Shown: one piece after another, positions 54,401 through 64,000 of the stretch
Numbering within the stretch: position 1 is the stretch's first letter
How the letters are laid out: each line of letters starts with the position of its first letter
Source of the DNA: Helianthus annuus
Lineage: Eukaryota; Streptophyta; Magnoliopsida; Asterales; Asteraceae
Reading direction: 5' to 3'
NCBI RefSeq assembly: GCF_002127325.2
Contig: NC_035448.2
Location: 113,485,660-113,549,659, forward strand
DNA length: 64,000 bases
Program-made: the position numbers and the translations under genes
Notes under the pieces: model-generated
Databases searched by the model: none
Told to the model about the DNA's origin: nothing
Seen by the model: the letters and a program-made list of their open reading frames with translations, nothing else

Positions 54401-55024
54401 AATTAAAAATTGCTTCCAAACTAACGCTTTTCATGAACGTTTTTAACACACATGTTAGAAGACAAATGATTACGAAAATCATTATAGGACTTATTTGTTC
54501 ATATCAATACATGGGTGGATGAAGAGTCTACTTTCAATAAAGACTTAATTAGAAACATAAAACTCTAATCAAGTAACATAAAACTCTTATTTAAAGACAT
54601 AAAAAAACTCTACTAAGAGAATTTAACGTTTACAAAAAACGTATAGTTTACACCAATAGTTCCGGTCTAACACACATGTTAGAAAATTTAACGTTTACAA
54701 AAAACGTATGGTTTACACTAATAAACTTGATCTAACACGAAAGTTAGAAAAATTAACGATTCCCAAAATCGTTTCAAAACCAAACGTTTGAACCAAAACT
54801 ATTCATTTTGTACCACGATATAGGATTTAAGATTGTATCTTAATCTCAATAAATCCAAACACAACAAGTTGTACTACATACATATTTCCAAAAAAAAAAA
54901 TATATTTATAAGATTATATCTCTAAAAAATATTTTGTTTATTATAAATCCTTTCGTGAACCCAAAATCCTTATAAATAAGGTTTTAAGACTGTAGCAACA
55001 ATCTTACGAAATCTGTTTTAAGTT
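51446..55024 (-). other. Interior of the LARD-like element, no coding capacity
   Basis: No RT, integrase, gag or protease motif could be found on either strand. ACACATGTTAGAA words recur between 53990 and 54740 (tandem-like). The sequence nearest the left LTR (51446-51560) is complementary to the region expected before a 3' LTR. Confidence 0.65.
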
Positions 55025-55853
55025 TGTAGGATATGGGTCAAGATTATAATAAAACTTATATAAGTAAATATAAAAATTGTAAAGATACTCTCTTACATAA
55101 TTTTGGGAAATTGTACTACCCGTACCGTGTACAAATCCATACAAAATTAAATATGAAATACAACATATTTAAATAAATCGATTCCAATCATTGTCTTTGA
55201 CAAGAGCTTGAGAAGCATCTTCTTGTACAATTTCCGATACGAGAACTTGAACCGCGTCTCCTTGTGCGATCCTTCTTGGCTACAAAAATGAACAAACTGA
55301 TGTTGATGGTTGTGGCCGAGGCACATGTTCAACACGCTTCCCTTAAAAAGATTTCGCGCCTCTACCAAAGACGACGCGTCTGTCTCCCAGGGTACAACAG
55401 CCGAAGCAGTCTGTACTGCCGAAGAAGGCCACACGCCCTAGGTTACACCGGGTAAAATCATAGTGTTAGACCTTTTGGAAACTAAGAATAGAAATATAGT
55501 CGAATCATGTAGAGAAACTTATCCTTATATGTTTCTAACATATGGGTCATCAAGTGCTTCTTCTCCAATGACTCTTCATGCATATCTTTATGTTTTTTTC
55601 TTGTATTCTTACTCTTGTAGGTTTCGTAAACTCATCAAGTTAGACACATAGCCTACTTTTAATACAAGAGACACATGGTCGAGAAAAGTCTTATTTAATT
55701 AGAGACATAAACTCTAATAAAAACTAATAAATTGATATAAAAACTCTACTTAAGAGTTTATCTTCCATTTGAAAAGTCTAGTAAATAATTATAATTTCAC
55801 TAAATTATAATTTACTAAATTAATATCCATTTATAGTATCTAAATTTCCAAAA
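55025..55853 (-). repeat. 5' LTR (element orientation) of the LARD-like element
   Basis: Second copy of the direct repeat. It is visibly more diverged from its partner than the Athila pair, so this insertion is older. The outer end runs into an A tract (55850-55858), which blurs the border. Confidence 0.85.
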
Positions 55854-55900
55854 AAAAACCGGGAATATTGTATTTATAACTAGGGTGTGATGGTATGCTT

Positions 55901-55944
55901 AGTTTGTTTGTTTGTTTGTTTATTTATTTATTATTTATTATTTC
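55901..55944. repeat. TTTG/TTTA microsatellite
   Basis: (GTTT) repeats pass into (ATTT) repeats. A simple sequence at the right flank of the LARD-like element. Confidence 0.9.
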
Positions 55945-56350
55945 TTATGTTTTGTAAATAAACTAGCAATATGGTCATATACATAGATTTAACATATTTT
56001 TAATGATTATAAGTGAAAGGGGTTGGTTCCGGTACAAACCATATTTATGCTACAAACATTAAGGACAGATTCTAGCACTTAAAAAAGTTAAATTAGCACA
56101 TACCAAAACAATACATATATAAAAGTAGCAGTTTTGATAATGGGGCTTTATAAGGGCGTGGAAGATTTTGATAATGCCCTTATATCATTCCTCATGGGCA
56201 TTATAGGGGCATGAAGAGGGAGGGACATTTCTCGAATAATGCCTAGTAAGGAGGAAAAACAAGGAAACTAATAAATGAAAAGGGCATTATGAAACTTTAA
56301 CCATTACATGAATCGTGATGATAGTGATGTGGCAAAAAATGCCCCTTAGG

Positions 56351-57523
56351 TTGGTGTGTATGGGGTCCGTCCCCATACCCGTCTAGGAACGCCGCCGCCA
56401 TAACATCATCCCCCCCGGTCCCCGTCCTCACCGGCGACCTCTAGATGTTCAAGACGATCCAAATCTGGTGGGCCCCAATTGATTTATGACCGTTAAAAAT
56501 AAAAAAAATAAATTCTAACTTTAAATTTAAAAACTAACGACAATGTTTAAATTAAATACCAATTTCACTCCCACTTTTATAAATACTCACCTCTTTTACA
56601 CCATTTTTCACACTTTTCACCTACTACAATCTCATATCTCTCTCACATTTTATAAACCCTCTTCCCTTTTTATAAAAACTCATCAATTTTTATACTATTT
56701 TTTACACACTACCACCCCATCTCTCTCTCAAAAATTACCATGGCTTCACTTTCTTCCATTTCTTCATCTTCTTCGTCTACGTGGTATTCATCATCTTCGG
56801 AAGAGAATGCATTTATGGAAAACATGATTATGAACGCGACTCAGGTCTTCATGGCAGATGATGAAGCGTCATCCCAACGGCTAACTAGACGAGCAAAATT
56901 AAACCGCGACCAAGAAGGTACTTTAGTATTTTTTCCATATGTTTTATATAGATTTGAAAATGTATTTTATAATTAATTTCATTTATGTTTCGTTTTAAAT
57001 ATATAGCCGCCCACGATAAACTAGTAGCCGATTATTTTGCCGACGAACCCGTGTACATAGACGAGATTTTTCGACGTCGGTTCCGCATGAGTCGTCAACT
57101 TTTTTTTACGTATCGCAGGCGACATGGCCCAGTCTGATCCGTTTTTTACACTGCGATACGACGCTAGGGGGCAAAGGGGTTTCAGTAATTTACAAAAATA
57201 TATGTCGGCCATTCGCCAACTGGCATACGGTTACGCACCCGACGCATTAGACGAGTATATAAAGATGTCTGAAAGAACCGCATGTCTATGTTTGCACAAG
57301 TTTTGCGAATGGGTTGTCAAATTACATAGCAAGAGATATCTGCGGAGACCAAACTCAAACGACGTTCAAAAATTATATTAAGCACACGAACAGAGACATG
57401 GTTTCCCAGGAATGCTCGGGAGCATTGATTGCATGCACTGGCCGTGGCAGAACTGCCTAGTTGCCTGGCAAGGTTAGTATACTAGGGGAGATTATGGACA
57501 TCCGACTATTATATAGAGGCTGT
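56351..57523 (+). mobile_element. PIF/Harbinger element, right part lost to a retrotransposon
   Basis: The likely left end is TTA then GGTTGGTGTGTATGG (56348-56365), resembling the ends of the MITE at 26519-26865. A TATA-rich, CT-rich leader (56570-56735) precedes the transposase gene. The right part is cut by the LTR at 57524. Confidence 0.55.
56740..57523 (+). pseudogene. PIF/Harbinger (HARBI1-like) transposase, 5' half, broken
   Basis: Exon 1 (56740-56918) encodes a Ser-rich start MASLSSISSSSS. A probable intron (GT at 56919, AG before 57007) leads to ADYFADEPVY and FRRRFRMSRQLF, then YDARGQRGFSNLQKYMSAIR, RYLRRPNSNDVQKLY and [11 protein letters not shown]. The Asp of GSIDCMHW is the first residue of the DDE triad. 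The set is typical of plant HARBI1-like transposases. Breaks: an extra T in the T run at 57102-57109, TAA at 57379-57381, TAG near 57474 and near 57511. The second and third catalytic residues are missing because the retrotransposon begins at 57524. Confidence 0.82.
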
Positions 57524-60419
57524 TTGTCACACCCCCAAAATCCACATGCGGAGTATCACTGCTTGGAGGCGTGACATGACCAGGACCGAGCCACCAATCA
57601 TATTGAACAACATAATTAAGTAAATAGAACCAACCACAATACGATTGGTGACCAAAAGAAAGTAACCAACTTTGAGTTAACCAAGTTCAGATTAAACAGC
57701 GGAAGCATAAAACGTGAAACCAAAACATAAGTTCATAGTTCATAAGTTTAAAGACCAAAACATAAGTTCCATAAGTTTATAAAGTTTAATTGTTAGGCAC
57801 GGGACATAACAACCCATATTCTACAACGTCCTCCTCCTCGTGCAAGCTCCATAAGCATCTAACGACCTGTAAGGCATGTAACAACGAGTCAACAACAAAG
57901 TTGAGTGAGTTCACGGTTGGTTGTTTAGTTTTAAGTTGTTTCCGAAAACATGGTTTGTCTTTCGTTGGCTTATTTGCCATGGGGGTTACCCCATAGTTGA
58001 AAGTATGATTAACAAGTTCCTTCTTTATTACCCAAACCATACCCAAAATCAGTGGGGGCTTCCCCATCCAAACCACTAGACAGTATCATATCGACTACTA
58101 ATGAAAATAAGTTGTGCCCTACATCAGTGTCTATCATCACTGACAGTTTGCCATAGTCCATTAGTACACGCCCGTCCGACTGGCACGGTGTGAGGTTTGT
58201 TAAACCTAATAGCGCTATTAACTAATGACCCGCTCGCCATCGGCCTCGGCGATTAAGTCGATATAAAATGAGGGACTTAATGATAGAGTTTTATCTAGTA
58301 AGTTTGAAGGTTGTTGTCCTACCCAAGGAGGACGAACGTACGTATTCTACCCAAGGAGAATACGCAGGATTATTAATGGCATCCTACCTATGGAGGATGG
58401 CCGTACATATCCTACCCAAGGAGGATATGTAGATTCCGTTTTTAATTCTTTAACCCATTCCCAACCACATACCACACAATTCCAATGTCAAGGTACTTTG
58501 TTAAGTTATATTATTTTACCCTAATATAACCATCTCACAAAATAAACAAGTATCTACACAAGTGTTCTAGTATAGAATATATATTCTAAATATATATTAA
58601 TCCATTTTTCTTGTAAAAGTCAACCTCCGATACTTTGTATTTTGTAACAAAACCTTTGGCGAAGTTTATTTTGAAACACAAGTTATAAAATATACTTGTA
58701 ACACTTATTTGGAAAAAATTTTCTAAGTGTTGAAATTTTTAGAAAATTTCGCAAGAGTTTCTCTTAACATCGGAGGTGTCCATGCTATTAATCATATCAT
58801 TTTCTTTTCGAAATTAATCAACAATCAATCCTTGAACAATTTTACACCACCAAGTGCAAAAATAAATGAGTTACGCACTAATCATGAACTTGATATATTT
58901 CGAAAACGCGTAGTAATTTGGTAAAGCTTTTAGTGGACTTAGTTACCTTCTGCAGCGTATTTATTTCTTTAAAGATAATTTTCTTGAAAACATTTAGTGT
59001 TTACAACTTGTAAACAGTTTTCACAAAAATTAACCCCTTTGAACTCTTCTTGTAAATAAAATATTCTCATACTTGTCTTATTTCTAAAAATAGTGTAAGT
59101 GTTTGTAATAGTCATGATTTTCCAAAAACCGCTTCTCTAACTTGGTTTCTTTACAAAAATCTTTTGTAACTCTTGGATTTACAAAATCATCAACTCACTT
59201 GATTAATTATATTTCATGAAAAATCATTTTTACCAAGTTCACATCTAGCTAGAAGGTGGTCATTTTATGTACCACATAACTACTTTCTAATCTTGTTAAA
59301 TCATATTTCTAAATATTATTTAACAAGATCCATATGGTGATTAACATGACACAACCAAGAATCATCATAAAATTAACAACATATTCATAACAACATCCTC
59401 CTAGTAACATTTCATCTTCATGTAACTTTTATGTTCAAGTTTCTTGTTTAACCCCTTTTAGTGTTCTTGTTCTTTAGTGTTTTAAACATTATCATCATAC
59501 TACAACCTTTGATCATAACAACAAGATGAACAAGAGTTTGACAAGGACTTACTACTAGCACAAAGGCTAGGGATGATTCTAGTGAAGAAGGTGATGAAAA
59601 ATGATGATGAAAAAGCAGAAACAAAGTCCTTTGAAGCTCCACAAGTTGCAAGCTTCCGTGTATCACCTTTTAAGCTTGAATGGAACTAAAAAATGGATGA
59701 AGATGGTGGATTTGTGGTGGTGATGGTGGCGATTAAGGGAGGGCCGAGAGGTAGGGGTGGGGAGTGTAGGTGAGAGTGTGATAATTGTGAAGGTGTGAAG
59801 TATGGTGAGTGATCTTCAAGACCATACTTATAAGATGGTTCTAATATTTTGGCAACTCTTGTAAGTAATCAATCTTATAAAATAATGGAATATAATCCAA
59901 GTACAAGATATGAGGCATGGTGTAAATTTTGGGGTGGGTCCATTTGGGACCGAATTCAGTTGGGGGGGGGGGGTTGGTTGTAAGTTTTTGCAACTAAATG
60001 GTAAATGTTAGTTAGATTCCAAGTATAAACTTCCATATGTTAGTTAGTTGCTTTTTAGTGGGGGTTAGGGTGTTCGGGGATCACGACTAGTCAAGGAATA
60101 TTTAAACAATGTATTTGACAAAAATTTGGTGTCCCGGGTAATGTCCGGTTATCCGGTTAGATACCATTCCGTTAAAGTGTTTAATTATTCCGTAAAGTGT
60201 CTTTTATATATATTTTTGTACCACTTTTAATTCCCAACACTTAGGAAAACATTCAGGACCATTTAGTCAATTTTTCTGCACAAGACTGGTATGTTAACAA
60301 GCACGTGTAAGTACGACGCAATAATCAGAAAATAGTTATGTAATTCAACACAGTCATGAAGCACTTTTAATTAACATTAATAAATTGTACGGGTACATGA
60401 AATCATGAGGGTTGTCACA
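57524..60419 (-). repeat. 3' LTR of the minus-strand Tekay element (about 2.9 kb)
   Basis: Plus-strand TGTCACACCCCC...GGTTGTCACA. The inner edge is either 60419 (after CAGGGGGAGAA) or 60511 (after CGGGGGGATGA); both have a polypurine run followed by TGTGACA on the minus strand. It contains four hairpin repeats at 58316-58429 and a G12 tract near 59966. Confidence 0.7.
58316..58429. repeat. Four LTR hairpins around TACCCAAGGA with changing stems
   Basis: 58316-58333 (GTCCT/AGGAC), 58341-58364 (CGTATTCT/AGAATACG), 58380-58399 (CATCCT/AGGATG, loop ACCTATGG) and 58406-58429 (CATATCCT/AGGATATG). The loop ACCCAAGG is constant in three of four and the stems differ with both arms changed together. 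Confidence 0.85.
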
Positions 60420-60480
60420 TTCTCCCCCTGTTAAGAAAATTTCGTCCCAAAATTTAGCACGTGGTTACTGATGAAGCTAG

Positions 60481-63400
60481 TTAAGTTGCGTGGTTTTCCT
60501 GGGGTGTCACATCATCCCCCCGTTGGTTTGGAATTTCGTCCCGAAATTCTGTAGTAGCTTCTGTCTCAGTAGTGGTTACGCTTTTCTTAAACAGCTGGGG
60601 ATACTTGAGTTTCATTTGGTCTTCTCGTTCCCAGGTATACTCTGGGCCACGACAGGAATCCCAACGAACTCGAACAAGAGGTATTCTGGTACGCTTGAGA
60701 ATCTTAACATCTCCATCAGTAATCTCTACTGGTTCCTCGACGAATCGCAGCTGGTCGTCAATAGTGAGTTCCTTGAGAGGAACTATGAGGGCCTCATCTG
60801 ACAGGCACTTCTTCAGATTCGACAAATGGAAAACATTGTGAACTCCGCTGAGTTCTGCCGGTAGATTCAGCCTGTAAGCGACTTTTCCAATTTTCTCAAT
60901 GATTTCAAACGGTCCGACGTAACGCGGATTGAGTTTGCCTCGTTTGTCAAAACGGACTACGCCTTTCCAAGGTGAGACTTTGAGTAGCACTTGATCCCCA
61001 ACCTGGAACTCGAGTGGTTTCTTTCGCTTATCCGCATAGCTTTTCTGACGGTCACGAGCTGCCGCCATTCGTTGTCGTATCTGAGCAATCCTTTCGGTTG
61101 TATCCACTACAAGTTCTGGGCCTGTGATTTGACTGTCGCCAACCTCTGCCCAACAAAGAGGTGATCGGCACTTTCGTCCGTACAATGCCTCGAACGGAGC
61201 AGCCTGGATACTGGTGTGGTAACTGTTGTTATACGAAAACTCCACTAACGGGAGGTGTTTTTCCCAGCCATTACCAAAATCGATTACACATGCCCTAAGC
61301 ATGTCTTTAAGGGTTTGGATGGTGCGTTCAGACTGCCCATCCGTCTGTGGATGATATGCCGTGCTCATGTCTAGTCGAGAACCAAAGGACTTGTGCATAG
61401 CTCGCCACAACTCAGATGTAAAACGTGAGTCTCGATCAGAAATGATGGATTTTGGCACTCCGTGCCTTGAAACTATTTCCTTTAGGTATATGTCTGCTAG
61501 AGTAGAGAACTTATCCGTTTCCTTGATAGCCAGGAAATATGCAGACCTGGTCAGTCGATCCACGATCACCCAAATGGTATCGTTTCCGCGTTGAGATCTC
61601 GGCAGGCCAGTAACGAAATCCATGAAAATTTGTTCCCATTTCCATTTAGGTATTTCTGGTTGTTGAAGTAGGCCTGATGGTTTTTGATATTCAGTCTTGA
61701 CTCTCGCACAAGTCAAACATTTGCTAACGTAGGTTGCTATGTGGGCTTTCATGCTGGGCCACCAGTATGTAGTCTTGAGATCATGGTACATCTTATCCGA
61801 ACCAGGATGTACTGAATAACGAGACTTGTGCGCTTCGTCCATCACAAGCTCGCGTAAGTTTCCGTAAAGTGGAACCCAGATGCGCCCGTTAACATAGTAG
61901 GCGCCGTCTTCCTTTTGTTCTAGCCACTGCCTCGATCCTCGTAAGGACTAAGCCCTGATGTTCTCTGCTTTCAACGCTTCAACCTGAGCATCTCGTATTT
62001 GAGCGGGAAGGCTAGAGTGTATGGTAAGCTATAACGCGCGTACACGCTTAGGTATAGTATCCTTTCGACTGAGGGCGTCGGCCACAACCTTGGCTTTGCC
62101 CGGATGGTACTTGATCGCACATTCATAATCATTCAAGAGTTCAACCCATCGGCGTTGTCGCATGTTTAATTCCTTTTGCTTGAAGATATGCTCGAGACTC
62201 CTGTGATCGGTGTAAATGGTGCACTTGGTACCATACAGGTAATGTCTCCATATCTTAAGTGCGAAAACAACTGCTCCCAATTCCAAGTCGTGCGTAGTGT
62301 AGTTCCTTTTGTGAACCTTAAGTTGGCGTGATGCATAAGCAATGACTTTGTCACGTTGCATCAACATGCAACCAAGTCCTTGGATGGAAGCGTCGCAATA
62401 AACTACAAAATCATCTGTGCCTTTCGGCAATGAGAGGATAGGTGCGCTACAACGTCTGTCTTTTAAGTGCTGAAATGCGGACTCCTGTGCATCACCCCAA
62501 CGATAGGTGACACCCTTCTGAGTCAGTGAAGTGAGAGGTTGCGCAATCTTAGAGAAATCCTTGATGAATCTTCTGTAGTAGCCCGCCAAACCCAAGAATT
62601 GGTGGATTTCTGTTGGTGTACGGGGTGCAGGCCAGTTCTTGATTGAGTCAACCTTGGATGGATCCACATGAATTCCATCCTTGTTTACCACGTGGCCTAG
62701 AAAATGGACTTCGTGAAGCCAGAAGTCGCATTTCGAAAACTTGGCATACAACTGCTCCTTTCAAAGAAGTTCCAGAATAAGCCTCAGGTGTTGCTCGTGT
62801 TCCTCCTGACTCTTAGAATAGATCAGGATGTTGTTGATGAAGACTATGACAAATTTATCCAGGTAAGGTTTGCACACTCGGTTCATGAGATCCATGAAGA
62901 CCGTAGGTGCATTCGTCAATCCGAAAGGCATAACCAGAAATTCGTAGTGCCCATAACGAGTCCTAAATGCCGTTTTAGGGACGTCCTCGTCTCGGACTCT
63001 CAGTTGATGGTAGCCTGAACTTAGGTCAATCTTGGAATAGAAACTCGACCCTTGCAACTGGCCGAATAAATCATCAATACGTGGGAGTGGATAACGATTC
63101 TTATGGTCACCTTGTTGAGTTCACGATAGTCAATACACATTCTGAAGGTACCGACTTTCTTCTTCACAAATAATACTGGAGCTCCCCAAGGCGAAGAGCT
63201 AGGATGTATGAAACCCTTTTCCAAGAGTTCTTGTAGTTGCGTGGACAGTTCTTCAAGTTCTGATGGAGCTAGACGATAAGGTGCTCGAGCTATGGGCGCT
63301 GCTCCAGGAGCTAGCTCGATTTGAAACTCAACTTGACGATGAAGCGGAAGACCAGGTAATTCCTCAGGGAATACCTCAGGAAAATCACGTACAATAGGTA

Positions 63401-64000
63401 TGTCTTCTATCTTCCTTTCTTCCGAGGATGTATCAGAAACGAGGGCTAGAATAGCGGCGTGGCCCTTTCGCAAACACTTCTGGGCCTTAAGGAAAGAGAT
63501 GATGCCCACAACAGCACCACTCTTGACGCCATGAATTACGAGGGGTTCTTTACCAGAACGAGGGATGCGGACAATCTTCTCATTGCAAAGAATTTCCGCT
63601 TGCTGATGAGATAACCAATCCATCCCAATAACATCGTCAAAACTACCCAGAACGATAGGAATAAGATCGATAGGGAAGGTCTGACCAGCTAGGACGAGGT
63701 TACAGCCCTTAACTATGTGTGTGGCTTCAAGACTTTTACCGTTTGCTAGCTCTACCGTGTGTTTGGTGTTTAGAAGTGTTGGAGTGCGCTTAAGCATTTG
63801 GCTAACTTTTAAGGACACATAACTAGTAGCGGCACCCGAATAAAATAAAACAGTAACAAAGAAGTCATCTAGAAGAAACTTACCCATCACAACGTTTGGA
63901 TCGTTCCTTGCATCACCCTGCCCAATCACGAAGGCACGACCTCGGGTGCCATTGCCATTATTGTTACCCCCGTTGTTGCCTCCATTGTTGTTCCTGTTTC
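60481..64000 (-). pseudogene. Tekay-type pol (and gag end), catalytic residues lost
   Basis: From the window edge on the minus strand: Asn/Gly-rich gag linker, then retropepsin with [12 protein letters not shown] where Asp of the active site should be (Tyr instead). RT shows [23 protein letters not shown] and [10 protein letters not shown] in place of FIDD, so both catalytic Asp are Asn. RNase H shows [10 protein letters not shown], integrase [10 protein letters not shown]...CLTC, MDFVTGL, SDRDSRF and GQSERT, and the chromodomain [17 protein letters not shown]. Frameshift near 63100; TGA at 62761-62763; TAG at 62029-62031; TAG near 61949; the integrase-chromodomain part is open (61845-60481). 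The last residues overlap the polypurine tract and LTR edge. Confidence 0.88.

Larger units (their letters stand above)
50596..55853 (-). mobile_element. Non-coding LTR retrotransposon (LARD-like), minus orientation
   Basis: Two 830-850 bp direct repeats (50596-51445 and 55025-55853) flank a 3.6-kb interior without any protein domain. On the minus strand the LTR opens TGTTGGAAATTTA and is preceded by ATGTGGTGGAT, a plausible polypurine-type junction, so the element runs leftward. The left copy's outer end reads CA where the right has TG. No coding capacity suggests it depends on proteins of another element. Confidence 0.7.
57524..64000 (-). mobile_element. Ty3/gypsy Tekay-type element, minus orientation, runs off window
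   Basis: On the minus strand: gag linker at the window edge, protease, RT, RNase H, integrase, chromodomain, polypurine tract and a long 3' LTR that ends GGGGGTGTGACA at 57524. It inserted into the Harbinger transposase gene; the five bases left of the LTR are GCTGT. It is a different copy from the one at 1-4709, with a much longer LTR. Confidence 0.88.

Overview
The window is plant nuclear DNA, almost certainly a eudicot and plausibly Asteraceae from the style of its repeats (family inference, not proven). Signs are Ty3/gypsy elements of three plant lineages (Tekay, Tat and Athila), CACTA, hAT, Mutator-like and PIF/Harbinger elements with intact target duplications, spliceosomal introns and TATA-type promoters. 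Only one complete host gene is visible: a two-exon glycerol-3-phosphate transporter-type MFS gene on the minus strand (CDS 20867 to 19091). A second host gene appears only as a promoter and 38 coding bases (minus, ATG at 15141), cut off by a retrotransposon.

Layout. 1-4709: 3' part of a Tekay-type element (+), nested in the gag of a Tat-type element (4710-15103, +). The Tat element has an archaeal-type second RNase H and an antisense five-exon gene (13361 to 9871) with its own TATA box. 15104-18805: interrupted gene start, a 290-bp TG...CA element with 44-bp inverted termini, a SINE-like unit and MITEs. 19091-21600: transporter gene and promoter. 21700-28770: MITE-rich intergenic DNA, many copies with perfect target duplications. 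28987-31782: a Mutator-like, gene-fragment-carrying element with 44-bp perfect palindromes near one end and related ones near the other. 33240-50535: a small MITE split by a 17-kb Athila-type element (33275-50240), whose 5' LTR is itself split by a 4.0-kb CACTA element (33358-37367). 50596-55853: a minus-oriented LTR element without coding capacity (LARD-like). 56350-57523: a broken Harbinger transposase gene, truncated by a minus-oriented Tekay element (57524-64000) that runs off the window.

No autonomous element looks functional. The Tekay copy at the left has one in-frame stop. The Tat copy has frameshifts and its antisense gene has six stops. The Athila copy has frameshifts and stops. The right-hand Tekay copy has lost catalytic residues in both protease and reverse transcriptase. 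The nesting gives a relative history: MITE before Athila before CACTA, Harbinger gene before the right Tekay, and host gene before Tat before the left Tekay.

The least ordinary structures are hairpin modules in LTRs whose loops or flanks are conserved while their stems change on both sides, the 290-bp element with integrase-type ends plus long inverted termini, and the palindrome-bounded 2.8-kb element carrying direct and inverted gene-fragment copies.
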